NCBI RefSeq assembly: GCF_036226405.1
Contig: NZ_CP108464.1
Coordinates: forward strand, 6,572,001 to 6,636,000
Reading direction: 5' to 3'
Length of the DNA stretch: 64,000 nt
Origin: Streptomyces sp. NBC_01260
GTDB taxonomy: Bacteria > Actinomycetota > Actinomycetes > Streptomycetales > Streptomycetaceae
Of the stretch, positions 9,961 through 17,798 are shown piece after piece. The position numbers and the translations under genes are program-made. The notes below the pieces were generated by a model. That model was not told the DNA's origin. It was given only the letters and a program-made list of their open reading frames with translations, and did not search any database. Each line of letters begins with the position of its first letter. Position 1 is the first letter of the stretch.

Positions 9961-10452
9961 ATGAGATTCGGCAGACAGCAGGGGCGGCCGGGCAAGGTGC
10001 TTGTCATCGGGGGCTGTGTGGCAGCGCTCGGCTTCGTGCCGTCGGCGGCCGTCGCCACCCCCGGCAGCGGTGTGAGCGCCACCGTCGTCGCGGAGGGCAC
10101 ATCGCCGGGCAAGCTGAAGGTGAAGACGCCGAAGGGCCGTACCGACGTCACCTTCCGGACGATCACCATCGAGCCCGGCGGCTCCACCGGCTGGCACACC
10201 CATCGCGGTCAGCTGATCGCGGTCGTCAAGCAGGGGACGCTCACGCGCACCCTGGACGACTGCTCGGTCGAGGTGACACCCGCCGGAACGTCCTTCATCG
10301 AGCCGTCCGGGGCGAAGCACCGCCATATCGGCCGCAATCTGGGGACCGAGCCCGTCGTCCTCTGGGTGACCTACCTGCTGCCCAAGGGCAGCGAACTCTC
10401 CGACGACGCCGACGCCGTGGACTGCGGCGGGAAGAGCGGCGGGAAGAACTGA
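9961..10452 (+). CDS. Secreted cupin-domain protein
   Basis: 163 aa with an N-terminal signal sequence (LVIGGCVAALGFVPSAAVA, cleavage expected after about residue 33). A single cupin barrel follows: TIEPGGSTGWHTHRGQ carries the two metal-binding His, and PSGAKHRHIGRNLG the second cupin motif. AGAGGAG lies 6 bases before the ATG. No enzyme domain other than the cupin; ligand unknown. Transcribed alone. Confidence 0.85.
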   Translation: MRFGRQQGRPGKVLVIGGCVAALGFVPSAAVATPGSGVSATVVAEGTSPGKLKVKTPKGRTDVTFRTITIEPGGSTGWHTHRGQLIAVVKQGTLTRTLDDCSVEVTPAGTSFIEPSGAKHRHIGRNLGTEPVVLWVTYLLPKGSELSDDADAVDCGGKSGGKN

Positions 10453-10516
10453 AGCAGGGCTGAGGCGCGCCCCCTGCCGTCCCGGCCGGCCACCGCGCCG
10501 CCGCGGACGCCGGCCG

Positions 10517-10882
10517 TCAGCGGGCCAGCGTCTCCCCGTACGCGCCGAGGCCGGCGACCACCAGGCCGTCCCGGAACGTCAGCACCTCGTACACCCGGCC
10601 GCCGATCTGGTTGCGGTAGTCGATCACCAGGGTGCCGACGCTCACCCGGACGTCCATCACCTCGAACTTCAGGTCGGGGATGAGCTCGAGCCCGCGGGCC
10701 CAGTACGCACGCAGCTCGTCCTTGCCGCGCACGGTGCCGGAGGGGTCGCCGGTGAACCGGGCGATCATGGGCGAGCTGAAGGTCACCTCGTCGTGATAGT
10801 GCGTCAGGACGCGTTCCAGGTCGTGGGAGTTCCAGTCGTCCTGCCATTGCGCGGCGAACGTGCGGGCGAATGCGAGGTCCAT
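10517..10882 (-). CDS. NTF2-like (SnoaL-type) protein
   Basis: 121 aa, the full length of a single nuclear-transport-factor-2 fold. The pattern WQDDWNSHDLERVLTHYHDEVTFSSP, then RGKDELRAYWARGLELIPDLKFEV, is typical of SnoaL-like proteins. These include ketosteroid-isomerase-type enzymes and many binding proteins, so no reaction can be named. Start ATG at 10882. Its 5' end is 40 bases from the divergent nucleotidyltransferase gene, so the two share a promoter region. Confidence 0.8.
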   Translation of the reverse strand: MDLAFARTFAAQWQDDWNSHDLERVLTHYHDEVTFSSPMIARFTGDPSGTVRGKDELRAYWARGLELIPDLKFEVMDVRVSVGTLVIDYRNQIGGRVYEVLTFRDGLVVAGLGAYGETLAR

Positions 10883-10922
10883 GAGGAAGAGCGTACGAGG
10901 CGGGGCGGAGGGGTGGCAGGCC

Positions 10923-11585
10923 GTGAGCGAAGAGGGCCCCGAGGACCTCGACCCCGCGCGCCGGGCCGCGTTGGCGCGGGAGGTCCTGTGTGCGCTGCGT
11001 ACCCACTGTGCCGGGTCGCGTGCGGAACCGAGAGGTTCGCTCGCCCGGGGGACCGCCGACGCGTACAGCGATATCGACCTCCTCTGGATCGTGCCCGACG
11101 GCCGGTTCGAGGACTGTGTCGCCGCCGTCCCGGACCTGCTCGGCACGGTCCGCGGCGTCGCCTCCCTGCGGGTCGACCCCGGTCTGGGGAACTCCCGCAA
11201 GAGGCGGCTCCTCTTCGTCGACTTCGACCGCCTGCCCCTCTTCTGGCGCCTGGACCTGGAGATCGTCGCCCTGTCCGTCGCCGGCCGGCCCGGCTACGAC
11301 CAGGACAATCCGGCGGCGCGCCGTGACGACTGGTCGAGGCCCGCCAGCGCGCTCGCCAACGCGGTCTCCGCGGTGAAGGCGGTGCTGCGCGGACAGCCGC
11401 AGACCGCCCGGGGCCTGCTGGAGCGCGGCTTCGCCCGCATCGGGGCGGTGGACACCGTCTCCGGTGACTGGTTCGCCGACATCACCCGCCTCGCCGAAGC
11501 CGCCGCGGCGATCGAACCGGCCCGGGGGCCGCTCGCCGAGCGCGTCGTGCGGCTGGCGGCGGACCATCGGGCGGAACTTTGCTGA
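10923..11585 (+). CDS. Nucleotidyltransferase-fold protein
   Basis: 220 aa. GSLARGTADAYSDIDLLW (about residues 38-55) is the polymerase-beta-type nucleotidyltransferase signature: Gly-Ser, then D-x-D for two metal ions. A third acidic residue may be in LFVDFDRL. The C-terminal half is helical. The family includes aminoglycoside adenylyltransferases and MNT-type antitoxins. I see no features that decide the substrate, and no toxin partner. The GTG start has GGAGGGG upstream. Confidence 0.78.
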   Translation: MSEEGPEDLDPARRAALAREVLCALRTHCAGSRAEPRGSLARGTADAYSDIDLLWIVPDGRFEDCVAAVPDLLGTVRGVASLRVDPGLGNSRKRRLLFVDFDRLPLFWRLDLEIVALSVAGRPGYDQDNPAARRDDWSRPASALANAVSAVKAVLRGQPQTARGLLERGFARIGAVDTVSGDWFADITRLAEAAAAIEPARGPLAERVVRLAADHRAELC

Positions 11586-11670
11586 CGGGCCCGGCCGGGC
11601 GCCGGCCGGGGGTCCGCCAACGCCCCGGGTGATGCGGACAGCCCCGCCGCGACGGGGCGATGATGGATGC

Positions 11671-12318
11671 GTGCGATATGAAGCGATCACCTGGGAACGG
11701 CTGGCGGACGCCCTTGCCTCGCACGCCGACGCGCTGAAACCGTCCGACGGCGGGCCCTGGCTCAAGGTTGCCGTCGACGGGGCTCCGGCCGCCCGGACCG
11801 GCGAGCTGGCCGAGTCGGTCGCACAGGCGCTGCGGCTCCGCGGCCGGGCCGTGCTCCCCGTGTCCACGGCGGGATTCCTGCGGCCCGCCAGCCTGCGGTA
11901 CGAGTACGGCAAGCGGGACCCCGACTCGTACTACGGCAGCTGGTTCGACACCGGGGCGCTGTGGCGTGAGGTGTTCGGGCCGCTGGAGGCGGGCGGCAGC
12001 GGGCGGGTGCTGCCCGATCTCTGGGACCCGGCGACGGACCGGGCCACCAGGAGCCCGTACCGGCTCCTGCCGGAGGGCGGGGTGCTGGTGGTGCACGGGC
12101 CGTTGCTGCTGGGGCACTGGTTCCCGTTCGACCTGAGCGTCCACCTGCGGCTGTCGCCGGGTGCGCTGCGGCGGCGCACCGAGGAGGACGAGCGGTGGAC
12201 ACTGCCCGCCTTCGCGCGGTACGAGGACGAGGTGGCGCCCGCCGGGAGCGCGGACGCGGTCGTCCGGGCCGACGACCCGCGCCATCCCGCCTGGACGGGG
12301 CTGCGGCGGGACGGGTAG
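11671..12318 (+). CDS. Uridine kinase-like protein with degenerate P-loop
   Basis: 215 aa resembling the uridine kinase/nucleoside-P-loop fold: LKVAVDG strand and turn, FLRPASLRYEYGKRDPDSYYGSWFD (substrate-loop region), then LLPEGGVLVVHGPLL. The P-loop position reads DGAPAARTGELAE, without the GxxxxGKS/T lysine, so ATP binding is doubtful. It may be a pseudo-kinase. Start GTG at 11671 without a ribosome binding site, possibly leaderless. Similar proteins in streptomycetes are annotated as uridine kinases; the label should be treated with care. Confidence 0.7.
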   Translation: MRYEAITWERLADALASHADALKPSDGGPWLKVAVDGAPAARTGELAESVAQALRLRGRAVLPVSTAGFLRPASLRYEYGKRDPDSYYGSWFDTGALWREVFGPLEAGGSGRVLPDLWDPATDRATRSPYRLLPEGGVLVVHGPLLLGHWFPFDLSVHLRLSPGALRRRTEEDERWTLPAFARYEDEVAPAGSADAVVRADDPRHPAWTGLRRDG

Positions 12319-12326
12319 CTCTGAGG

Positions 12327-12374
12327 CGTAAGGGCGTAAGGGCGTAAGGGCGTAAGGGCGTAAGGGCGTAAGGG
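12327..12374. repeat. 8-bp tandem repeat, six perfect copies
   Basis: CGTAAGGG repeated six times, then a seventh degenerate copy (CGCACGGG, 12375-12382). It begins 9 bases after the stop of the uridine-kinase-like gene and lies outside any coding frame. Confidence 0.9.
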
Positions 12375-12826
12375 CGCACGGGTGAACGCTGCGGAGTCCG
12401 CAGGTCGGGACGAGCGGAACCTCGACCCCGATGACGCGCAGCCCGCCAGGGATTGCGGGACAGCCTTGGGTGATTCGTGCCGAGGGATGTGCCGAGAACG
12501 ACCTGCCCGCCATGCCGACACGGGCATATGAGTTCCGCCCCGGCTGTATCAGGCCCCTTGCCGACGCCGTCCCGAAAGGCCGAGGCCCGCAATTCGCTGT
12601 GACATTGCCGTGCAACGCGATGATCGGCCGTGCGCGCACATCCCCGGTGGGTCCGTCGGCGCGTGTGAAAGTACCAATGGGCCTTGAGGAATTCGGCCTT
12701 GAGCCCTTTCGGGTTCACGGCCTGCTCCTTTGCTCACGCGGCGGCCGGGCCGAATGAACATGCGGAACGACAGTGCGGGACAGCCCTTGGGCCGTTGCCT
12801 GCCCCGAACTATCACTCCTCCCGCTT

Positions 12827-12863
12827 ACGTCTCACTCACGTTTCACTAACGTTTCGCTGACGT
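12827..12863. repeat. Four ACGT motifs at 11-bp spacing
   Basis: ACGT at 12827, 12838, 12849 and 12860, with the spacers CTCACTC, TTCACTA and TTCGCTG, i.e. an 11-bp direct repeat ACGTYTCRCTN. The spacing puts all copies on nearly one face of the helix, as in iteron or multi-site operator arrays. Confidence 0.6.
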
Positions 12864-13010
12864 GGCGTCCCTGGGCTGCGGGCTTGCGGAATTGGGTGCC
12901 GATCGGGCTTGCCCGGTCCCGGGCATTCGGTACAGCATGGCCGCCTCGCGTGACGTCACGACCGGACGTCCCCCGGGGAAGGGAGCCTTGGCGGCAGTGC
13001 CTGGGCGGCG

Positions 13011-14021
13011 TCAGGCCAGAGAAGCGGCCCGGGCGGGGTCGATGGCATGCCGGAGCGGCAGGTCCTGTGTGAACCGGCGCAGTTCGTCGAGCACGAGCTG
13101 TCCGAGACGGTGGCGTTCGGCGCCCAGGGCGCCGCCGAGGTGCGGCGTCAGAACAACGTTGGGAAGGGTGAAGAGTGGCGAATCATGGGCCGGGGGCTCG
13201 GGATGCGTTACGTCGAGCACGGCGGTGAGGTCGGGCCTGGCACGCAGGACCTGAGCGGCGGCCGTCTCGTCGATCAGCGCGCCCCGCGCGGTGTTGATCA
13301 GCGTCGCGCCGGGCCCCAGGGAGTTCAGCAGCGGTGCCCCGATCGTGCCGCGGGTCTCGGGCAGGAGCGGTGCGTGGAGGCTGACGACATGACAGGTGGC
13401 GAAGAGTTCCTCGACGGGGACCAGCCGGACGCCCGCCTGCCGGGCGGCATCCGGGGAAGCGACGGGATCGGTGGCGAGGATCTCGACGTCGAAGCGGGTG
13501 AGGTGGCCGGCGACGAGCCGGCCGATGTGCCCGAGTCCCAACAGGCCCACCCGTGACCGGTAGGCGCCCGGGACGTCGGGATTGTGCGGGAAGCGGCGGC
13601 TGCTCGCGACCTCCCGCGTGATGCGGTGTGCCTGCTTCAGTCCGAGGAGGACCTGGGCGAGGGTGAACTCCGCGACCGGGACGGCATTGGCCGCGGCGGC
13701 GGAGACGATCGGGATGCCGCGCTCCCAGAAGGCGGGCGTGGTCAGGTGCCGGACGGACCCTGCCGCGACGAGAACCGCCCGCAGCCCGGCGGCGTGCGAC
13801 AGGAAGGCGGTATCGAGGACGGGCGCACCCCAGCCCGTGAGCAGGATGTCGACGTTCCTCAGCACCTCGGGGTTCTCGTCGAGCTCCTGCTTGGTGAGGG
13901 GCGGTCTCTGCCAGTGCACGAGCCGGCCGATCCCGGCCAGCACCTCGGGCGGGTAGACGTCCGCCCGGCGTTCTTCCTCCATGACCAGCAGGGCTGTCGG
14001 TGCGGTGGCCGGTTCGCTCAT
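13011..14021 (-). CDS. D-isomer-specific 2-hydroxyacid dehydrogenase
   Basis: 336 aa, two-domain NAD(P)-dependent oxidoreductase. Rossmann motif GLLGLGHIGRLVAGHL (about 157-172), catalytic Arg in NTARGALIDE (about 242), a Glu in VLDVTHPEPP and His in LTPHLGGALG (about 293). The family reduces or oxidises 2-oxo/2-hydroxyacids, here plausibly an acid from sugar breakdown. It is divergent from the ABC transporter genes across a 480-base regulatory region, so it probably belongs to the glycan-use island. Specificity unknown. Confidence 0.87.
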   Translation of the reverse strand: MSEPATAPTALLVMEEERRADVYPPEVLAGIGRLVHWQRPPLTKQELDENPEVLRNVDILLTGWGAPVLDTAFLSHAAGLRAVLVAAGSVRHLTTPAFWERGIPIVSAAAANAVPVAEFTLAQVLLGLKQAHRITREVASSRRFPHNPDVPGAYRSRVGLLGLGHIGRLVAGHLTRFDVEILATDPVASPDAARQAGVRLVPVEELFATCHVVSLHAPLLPETRGTIGAPLLNSLGPGATLINTARGALIDETAAAQVLRARPDLTAVLDVTHPEPPAHDSPLFTLPNVVLTPHLGGALGAERHRLGQLVLDELRRFTQDLPLRHAIDPARAASLA

Positions 14022-14299
14022 GTCGGGTCTGTCTCCTCGGCCCGTCCGGTGCTGGACCGGCAGCCGGGCGGCCGTCGGTCCCTGCTCGGGTCTGTGGGCA
14101 AGTGTCTGACTGAATGTCGTGGATTGGTGTGGCCTGTGTACTTCTCAGGCTGGATGGCTTGCAGGGACGATACATCGGATCACTGGAATGTCCTCGCGTG
14201 CGGCTCGGATGTCCAGTCCTCGCTGTTCGGGTGGTTGTTGTCGCGGTCCGTACCGTGCCGGATCGGAGTGGTTGTTGGCATGGATGGTTGAACTGGCCT

Positions 14300-14328
14300 G
14301 CTATCAGGCGATATCTGGCGGCGATAGC
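14300..14328. promoter_or_regulatory. Inverted repeat GCTATC-N17-GATAGC
   Basis: Perfect 6-bp arms (14300-14305 and 14323-14328) with GATATC inside the spacer, about 100 bases upstream of the transporter promoter. Possible second operator or regulator site. Confidence 0.3.
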
Positions 14329-14423
14329 GCCCTCGCGCGTTCCGGGTTGCCGGGGGCGTGCCCGGGAGGGTGTCCGGCGGGGGCCGTGCCAGCCGGTGGA
14401 AACTTTTTGTATTCATCGGACTA

Positions 14424-14452
14424 TTGACCACTGATTCCGACCCCGTTACCGT
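14424..14452 (+). promoter_or_regulatory. Sigma70-type promoter of the sugar transporter operon
   Basis: -35 TTGACC (14424-14429), 17-base spacer, -10 TACCGT (14447-14452). The expected start point falls inside the LacI-type palindrome that follows, so repressor binding would block initiation. Confidence 0.65.
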
Positions 14453-14456
14453 CCCA

Positions 14457-14468
14457 GAAAGCGCTTTC
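14457..14468. promoter_or_regulatory. LacI-family operator palindrome
   Basis: GAAAGCGCTTTC is a perfect 12-bp palindrome with the central CG typical of LacI/GalR operators. It sits just after the -10 box of the transporter promoter. No lacI-type gene is present in the window, so the repressor is encoded elsewhere. Confidence 0.75.
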
Positions 14469-14504
14469 CAGGCCAACTGTGACGCGTCGAAAACGGGAGT
14501 TGTG

Positions 14505-15833
14505 ATGCAGAGATCGCGTTGGATCGGTGCGGGTGTCCTCGCCTCGACACTGGTCCTCACCAGCTGTTCATCCGGGCCTGCGGGAGTGGATGCCAAGCAG
14601 AACCCCAAGGCGCCTCTGGAGCTCTGGACCAGGACGACACCGGGCGGACCGGGGGAGCAGGGCGCGCTCAAGCTCGCCACCGCCTTCGAGAAGGCCACGG
14701 GCTACAAGGTCGAGGTCACGGCCATCTTCGACGACTTCGAGACCAAGCTGCAGCAGCGGGCCGCCCAGAAGAATCTCCCCGACATCGTCATGAACGACGT
14801 GACACAGCTCGGGGCCATGCACAGCCAGGGTCTGCTCCGGGAGATCGACCTGGACAAGATCAAGGACAGCGAGCAGATCATCGGCCAGGGGCTGGACTCC
14901 GGGAAGACCGTGGACGGCAAGCAGTACGGACTGCCGTACTCGGCGCAGGCGTCCGCGCTGCTCATCCGCAAGGACTGGCGGCAGAAGCTCAAGCTCGACG
15001 TCCCGCAGAACTGGGACGACTTCGCCGCGATGGCCAAGGCCTTCACCACCCAGGACCCCGACGGCGACGGCAAGAAGAACACCGCCGGTCTCGCCGCCCC
15101 GCTGTCCACCAAGCGCGGCTACGCCTCCTGGTACTTCTCCAACTTCCTCTGGGCCGCGGGCGGCGACTTCATTACCGAGGCCGGTAAGGGCACGTACAAG
15201 CCGGCGGTGACCACGAAGGCATCGGTCGAGGCCATGCAGTGGTTCCGCGACCTGGGCTGCAAGGCCAAGGCCATCCAGCCCGGCGCCGTCACCATGGACA
15301 CCCCGCCGACGAACGAGACGTTCGAGGCGGGCCGGACCGGCATGTTCGTCGTCGGCCCGTACCTGCTGCCCCGCTTCGACGAGACCCTCGGCAAGGACAA
15401 GTACGAGGTCGTGCCGATGCCCAAGGGCCCCAAGGACGCCACCGTTCTCGCCGAGGGCGGCTCCGTCTATCTGATGGCCGGCTCCGAAAACCGGGCCGGC
15501 CAGGACGCCTTCGCCGGCTTCGCCGTCTCCGCCGAGGGCCAGAAGACGGCGATGGCGGGCGACACCGGCTACATCGTGCAGCTTCCCGTCAACAAGACCG
15601 TGGACATCTCCCAGGTGCGTCCCGACCCGCGCTGGAAGACCTACGCCCAGGCGTACCAGGATTCCGGCCGGTACGCGCCGTCCATCCCGAACTGGACCCC
15701 GGTGCGGCAGGCGACGGCGGACACCGTGAACGCGCTCATGGCGGACTGCGGTCTCGACACCGAGGCCAAGCTGGGTGAGCTCGACAAGCAGCTCGCCGAC
15801 ATCCTCAAGGAGCAGGGGATCGCCGCGTCATGA
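14505..15833 (+). CDS. Sugar ABC transporter substrate-binding lipoprotein
   Basis: 442 aa, family-1 extracellular solute-binding protein. Signal peptide with lipobox LTSC (lipidated Cys at about residue 23), then ELWTRTTPGGPGEQGALKLATAFEKATG, the usual start of carbohydrate-binding members. It captures an oligosaccharide outside the cell and delivers it to the two permeases encoded next. GGGAG lies 5 bases before the ATG. First gene behind the LacI-controlled promoter. No ATPase gene is in the island; a shared MsiK-type ATPase is usual in Streptomyces. Confidence 0.92.
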   Translation: MQRSRWIGAGVLASTLVLTSCSSGPAGVDAKQNPKAPLELWTRTTPGGPGEQGALKLATAFEKATGYKVEVTAIFDDFETKLQQRAAQKNLPDIVMNDVTQLGAMHSQGLLREIDLDKIKDSEQIIGQGLDSGKTVDGKQYGLPYSAQASALLIRKDWRQKLKLDVPQNWDDFAAMAKAFTTQDPDGDGKKNTAGLAAPLSTKRGYASWYFSNFLWAAGGDFITEAGKGTYKPAVTTKASVEAMQWFRDLGCKAKAIQPGAVTMDTPPTNETFEAGRTGMFVVGPYLLPRFDETLGKDKYEVVPMPKGPKDATVLAEGGSVYLMAGSENRAGQDAFAGFAVSAEGQKTAMAGDTGYIVQLPVNKTVDISQVRPDPRWKTYAQAYQDSGRYAPSIPNWTPVRQATADTVNALMADCGLDTEAKLGELDKQLADILKEQGIAAS

Positions 15834-16801
15834 GTCTCGACCAGGCGGAACCGGCCGCCCCTCCGTCAGCCGGGCCCGCCCCCCGGAAAGCGGGGCGCCG
15901 GGACGGCGGGGCCACCGGCCTCCTGGGGCGCAGCCGCAGATCGGGCCGGTGGTGGACGCCCTGGCTGTTCCTCGCCCCCGCTCTGCTTCTTTTCCTGTAC
16001 TTCAAGTTCATCCCCATGGCCAACGCGCTGACCATGTCCTTCCAGGAGGTTCAGCCCTACCTGGGGAACAAGTGGGTCGGCACCGAGAACTACGCCACGG
16101 TTCTGCAGTCCCACGGATTCCGCGAGGCCGCGTGGCACACGGTCGTCCTCGCCGCCGGGCAGACGGCCGGCTCGATGGCACTCGGCCTCGCCCTCGCCCT
16201 GCTGATGGAAGGGCAGAGCCGCCGGCTGAAGTTCGTGCGCTCCGCGGCGTTCCTCCCGGTGGTGGTGCCGATCGCGGTCGTCGCCGAACTGTGGCGGATC
16301 ATGTACCACCCGACCGGGGACGGCATGCTCAACTCCCTCCTCGGCCTGGTGGGGATGGGCCCGTCGGGGTTCATCAACGACCCCGACACGTCGATGGCCT
16401 CCATCATGCTCACCGGCATCTGGCGGGGCGCCCCCTACGACATGATGATCATCCTCGCCGGTCTGACGAGCGTGGACCGCGGTCTGTACGAGGCCGCCAA
16501 GGTCGACGGCGCGTCGAGGCGGCAGCGGGTCTGGCACGTGACCGTGCCCGGACTGCGGTCGGTGTTCTCGATCCTGTTCATCCTCGCCGCGATCCGCGGA
16601 CTACGGGTGTTCACCGAGGTGTTCCTGCTCACCAACGGTGGACCCGACGGTTCCACCGAGGTCGTCATGACCCTCATCTACAAGCTCGGGCTTGAACAGA
16701 ACCGGCTCGGTGTCGGAGCGGCGGGAGCGGTCCTGCTGTTCGTCGCGACGCTGCTCCTGACCGTCGTCGTCCAACTGCTGCGGCGGAGGGAAAGCAAGTG
16801 A
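15830..16801 (+). CDS. Sugar ABC transporter permease (MalF-type)
   Basis: 323 aa. A charged N-terminal stretch, then six predicted membrane helices beginning WTPWLFLAPALLLFLYFKF. The EAA loop that docks the ATPase reads YEAAKVDGASRRQRVWHVTVP (about 222-242). ATGA overlap with the binding-protein stop, and its own stop overlaps the next GTG, so all three subunits are co-translated. Family 1 carbohydrate uptake (CUT1) type. Confidence 0.93.
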   Translation: MSLDQAEPAAPPSAGPAPRKAGRRDGGATGLLGRSRRSGRWWTPWLFLAPALLLFLYFKFIPMANALTMSFQEVQPYLGNKWVGTENYATVLQSHGFREAAWHTVVLAAGQTAGSMALGLALALLMEGQSRRLKFVRSAAFLPVVVPIAVVAELWRIMYHPTGDGMLNSLLGLVGMGPSGFINDPDTSMASIMLTGIWRGAPYDMMIILAGLTSVDRGLYEAAKVDGASRRQRVWHVTVPGLRSVFSILFILAAIRGLRVFTEVFLLTNGGPDGSTEVVMTLIYKLGLEQNRLGVGAAGAVLLFVATLLLTVVVQLLRRRESK

Positions 16802-17664
16802 GTGCGCAGACCGAGACCGCGCTGGGCCTGACCGAGAGCCGGAGTGCCGGCGGACGGATTCTGCGGGCCGTCGTCTACCTGCTGGTCCTGATCGTCTTCG
16901 CGGGGCCCCTGCTGGCCCTGCTCGTCAGCGCCTTCGGCCACGTCAAGGACCCGACCCAGCTGAGCGTCATCCCCTCGGGCATCACGCTGGACAACTTCAG
17001 GATCGCCTTCGACCAGGGGGTGCTCACGTACCTGCTGAACTCGTTCTTCGTGGTCGGCGGCGGGCTGCTGCTCCAGGTGGCCGTCTCCGTCCTGGCCGGG
17101 TACGCGCTGGCCAGGAAGGTCTTCCCCGGGATGACGCTGGTGCTCGTCGCCGTCCTGGCGACGCTGATGCTGCCCGAGGAGATCCTGGCCCTCCCGCTGT
17201 CCCTGATCCTCGCCGATCTGCCGGTCGTCCACTTCAACCTCATCGGCACCCTGGCCGGAATGATCGTTCCGCTGGGCGCCTGGGGATTCTCCATCCTGGT
17301 GATGACCGAGTTCATGAAGGACGTGCCCCGCGAACTGGAGGAGGCCGCCCGCATCGACGGCGCCGGAGATCTGCGGATCTTCGCCCAGATCATCCTGCCG
17401 ATGTGCAAGCCCGCCCTCGGTGTCATCGGGGTCTTCGGCTTCACCATGATCTGGGACCAGTACCTGCTGCCCCTCCTCGTCTCCACCAACTCCTCCTCGT
17501 ACACGCTCCCGCTGGCGCTGCGGACCCTGCGGATCGACCCCTCCGTCACCCCCGGAGTGGTGATGGCCGCCTCCCTGCTGGCCCTGCTGCCCTCCGTGAT
17601 CGTCTTCCTGTTCTTCCAGCGGTCCTTCGTCAGCGGTCTGTCCTCCGGCGCGCTCAAGGGCTGA
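16798..17664 (+). CDS. Sugar ABC transporter permease (MalG-type)
   Basis: 288 aa, GTG start overlapping the previous stop. Six membrane helices. EAA motif LEEAARIDGAGDLRIFAQIILP (about 180-201), followed by the C-terminal helices and QRSFVSGLSSGALKG, the standard end of CUT1 MalG-like permeases. Forms the channel with the preceding permease. Confidence 0.93.
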   Translation: MSAQTETALGLTESRSAGGRILRAVVYLLVLIVFAGPLLALLVSAFGHVKDPTQLSVIPSGITLDNFRIAFDQGVLTYLLNSFFVVGGGLLLQVAVSVLAGYALARKVFPGMTLVLVAVLATLMLPEEILALPLSLILADLPVVHFNLIGTLAGMIVPLGAWGFSILVMTEFMKDVPRELEEAARIDGAGDLRIFAQIILPMCKPALGVIGVFGFTMIWDQYLLPLLVSTNSSSYTLPLALRTLRIDPSVTPGVVMAASLLALLPSVIVFLFFQRSFVSGLSSGALKG

Positions 17665-17798
17665 CCCCGCAGCCCGCGCCCTGCCCCCGCCCCGCGTACG
17701 GCACCGTGACGCACCCGCCCGTCGGCCGCCGTCCCCCTACGAACAGCCCCGACGCACCTCCGACACCCCCCGCCGCCGACGAGAAGGAGCGATTCCGC

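Larger units (their letters stand above)
12319..13010. other. Intergenic region between convergent genes
   Basis: Almost 700 bases with no convincing ORF (candidate frames show no coding bias). It holds an 8-bp tandem repeat directly after the stop codon (12327-12374) and a phased ACGT array (12827-12863). An A/T-richer stretch lies around 12700-12860. Confidence 0.55.
14022..14504. other. Divergent regulatory region of the glycan-use island
   Basis: A 480-base region, clearly less GC-rich than its surroundings (about 14110-14330), between the dehydrogenase and the transporter operon. It contains a promoter (14424-14452), a LacI-type palindrome (14457-14468) and an inverted repeat GCTATC/GATAGC (14300-14328). 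No gene is supported. Confidence 0.6.

Noticed and set aside
12431..12757. 108-aa forward ORF
   Set aside because: No ribosome binding site, no codon bias and no recognisable domain.
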